Positions 63,592-64,000 of a stretch of 64,000 nt of DNA are shown here, one piece after another. Made by a program: the position numbers and the translations under genes. Under the pieces are notes generated by a model. That model saw only the letters and a program-made list of their open reading frames with translations. It ran no database searches and was not told where the DNA came from. The number at the start of each line of letters is the position of its first letter. Within the stretch, counting starts at the first letter, position 1. The DNA is from JANNSX01 sp963741525 (GTDB taxonomy: Bacteria > Pseudomonadota > Alphaproteobacteria > Rhizobiales > Hyphomicrobiaceae), in contig CAVUIW010000022.1 of NCBI GenBank assembly GCA_963741525.1, positions 124,001 to 188,000 on the forward strand, written 5' to 3'.

Positions 63592-64000
63592 TCAGCTGCC
63601 TGCGTGGCCCGGCGCGACATTTCGCATGCGCCAACCCAGGATCGCCTGCCGGAGCCGCTCCGCGTTCCGGTCGATGGTGACGTAGAAGGCGACAGCGACC
63701 AGCGCGACGGCCGTCAGCGCGACGAGTTTCAAGGGCACGCCTTGCAACGCCGTCGCGTTCTTGATGCACCAAATCACCGGCCAGTGCGTGATGTAGAGCG
63801 CATAGGAGAAGTTGCCGAGGTGCTGGTCGAGCCAGTCGCTCCGCTGCCGCACGTTGAAGGCGATGAAGGGGATCAGCAGCGCGACCCAGGCCATGCCAAA
63901 CCAGTCCTCGTGGAGGGCGTTGGGTGTGTCCTTCAGAAGATAGGCGTGCGTATCGGGCAGCAGCCAGACGATGAGGCCCGCAACGAGAAACGCGGCGATC
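63592..64000 (-). CDS. Acyltransferase 3 family membrane protein, C-terminal part
   Basis: The gene runs out of the window; about 135 C-terminal residues are visible. There are several TM helices (FLVAGLIVWLLPDTHAYLL, AWVALLIPFIAFNV, VALTAVALVAVAFYV) and the family segment LGNFSYALYITHWPVIW. The end RNAERLRQAILGW is normal. Such proteins O-acylate lipids, polysaccharides or glycolipids at the membrane. It converges on the EEP-family gene with only 3 bases between. Confidence 0.82.
   Translation of the reverse strand, partial: IAAFLVAGLIVWLLPDTHAYLLKDTPNALHEDWFGMAWVALLIPFIAFNVRQRSDWLDQHLGNFSYALYITHWPVIWCIKNATALQGVPLKLVALTAVALVAVAFYVTIDRNAERLRQAILGWRMRNVAPGHAGS

Overview
This is a GC-rich, gene-dense chromosomal window. 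The gene content points to a soil- or plant-type alphaproteobacterium, most likely of the Hyphomicrobiales (Rhizobiales). It has SmoS/MtlK-type polyol catabolism, many ABC transporters, a FixJ-like regulator, a DinB with an N-terminal zinc ribbon, a form II CO-dehydrogenase-like molybdenum hydroxylase, two P450s, many ATGA-coupled gene pairs and many palindromic intergenic repeats. There is no rRNA, CRISPR array or prophage. I see one tRNA (Ser-GCT), one IS66 remnant and two toxin-antitoxin pairs.

Layout. 0-3.4 kb: end of a sorbitol/mannitol operon (ABC ATPase with a frameshift, sorbitol dehydrogenase, mannitol dehydrogenase). 3.7-7.7 kb, minus strand: sixA, trpE, ppiD-like; divergent tpiA and an ornithine-cyclodeaminase homologue follow to 9.6 kb. 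9.6-10.2 kb has no gene but holds two tandem hairpin repeats and a row of consecutive stem-loops. 10.2-15.4 kb, minus strand: a tightly packed five-gene cluster (coiled-coil protein, membrane protein with an OmpA domain and a possible Roadblock-like domain, Rab-like GTPase, PAS histidine kinase, FixJ-type regulator), which is the best candidate for an undescribed system. 15.4-16.5 kb is a hairpin-rich intergenic region. 16.5-20.3 kb: M20 peptidase, orphan diol-dehydratase small subunit, TerC, DinB. 20.5-25.4 kb: glycine-betaine-type ABC importer with a double permease, plus an unknown protein. 25.4-27.1 kb: a VOC gene split by an IS66 remnant. 27.1-32.9 kb: CocE-type hydrolase, sugar ABC transporter and hicBA, nearly all broken by single-base frameshifts. 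33.1-39.3 kb: transporter ATPase, vapBC, then a metabolic cluster (glycerol-1-phosphate-dehydrogenase-like, SucC/SucD-like, nitronate monooxygenase-like). 39.3-41.0 kb: unknown protein and tRNA-Ser. 41.0-51.5 kb: secreted protein, amidase, P450, CoxG, CoxSLM (form II), MoxR, small membrane protein and a transglycosylase-like protein. 51.7-58.8 kb: VOC, enolase-superfamily, GNAT, Nudix, metallophosphoesterase, GMC oxidoreductase, double SRPBCC, RbsD/FucU. 58.9-64 kb: P450, TPR-methyltransferase, small secreted protein, EEP nuclease-type protein and a partial acyltransferase.

Two themes run through the window. First, at least 18 frameshifts fall in eight genes, almost all explained by one extra base, and 14 of them lie between 27.1 and 32.9 kb. 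The reading on either side of each stays family-like, so either a low-quality stretch of assembly or very recent decay would fit. Second, several families of palindromic repeats occupy the intergenic spaces. One of them occurs as tandem pairs at two loci 39 kb apart, and its stems vary between copies in a compensating way.
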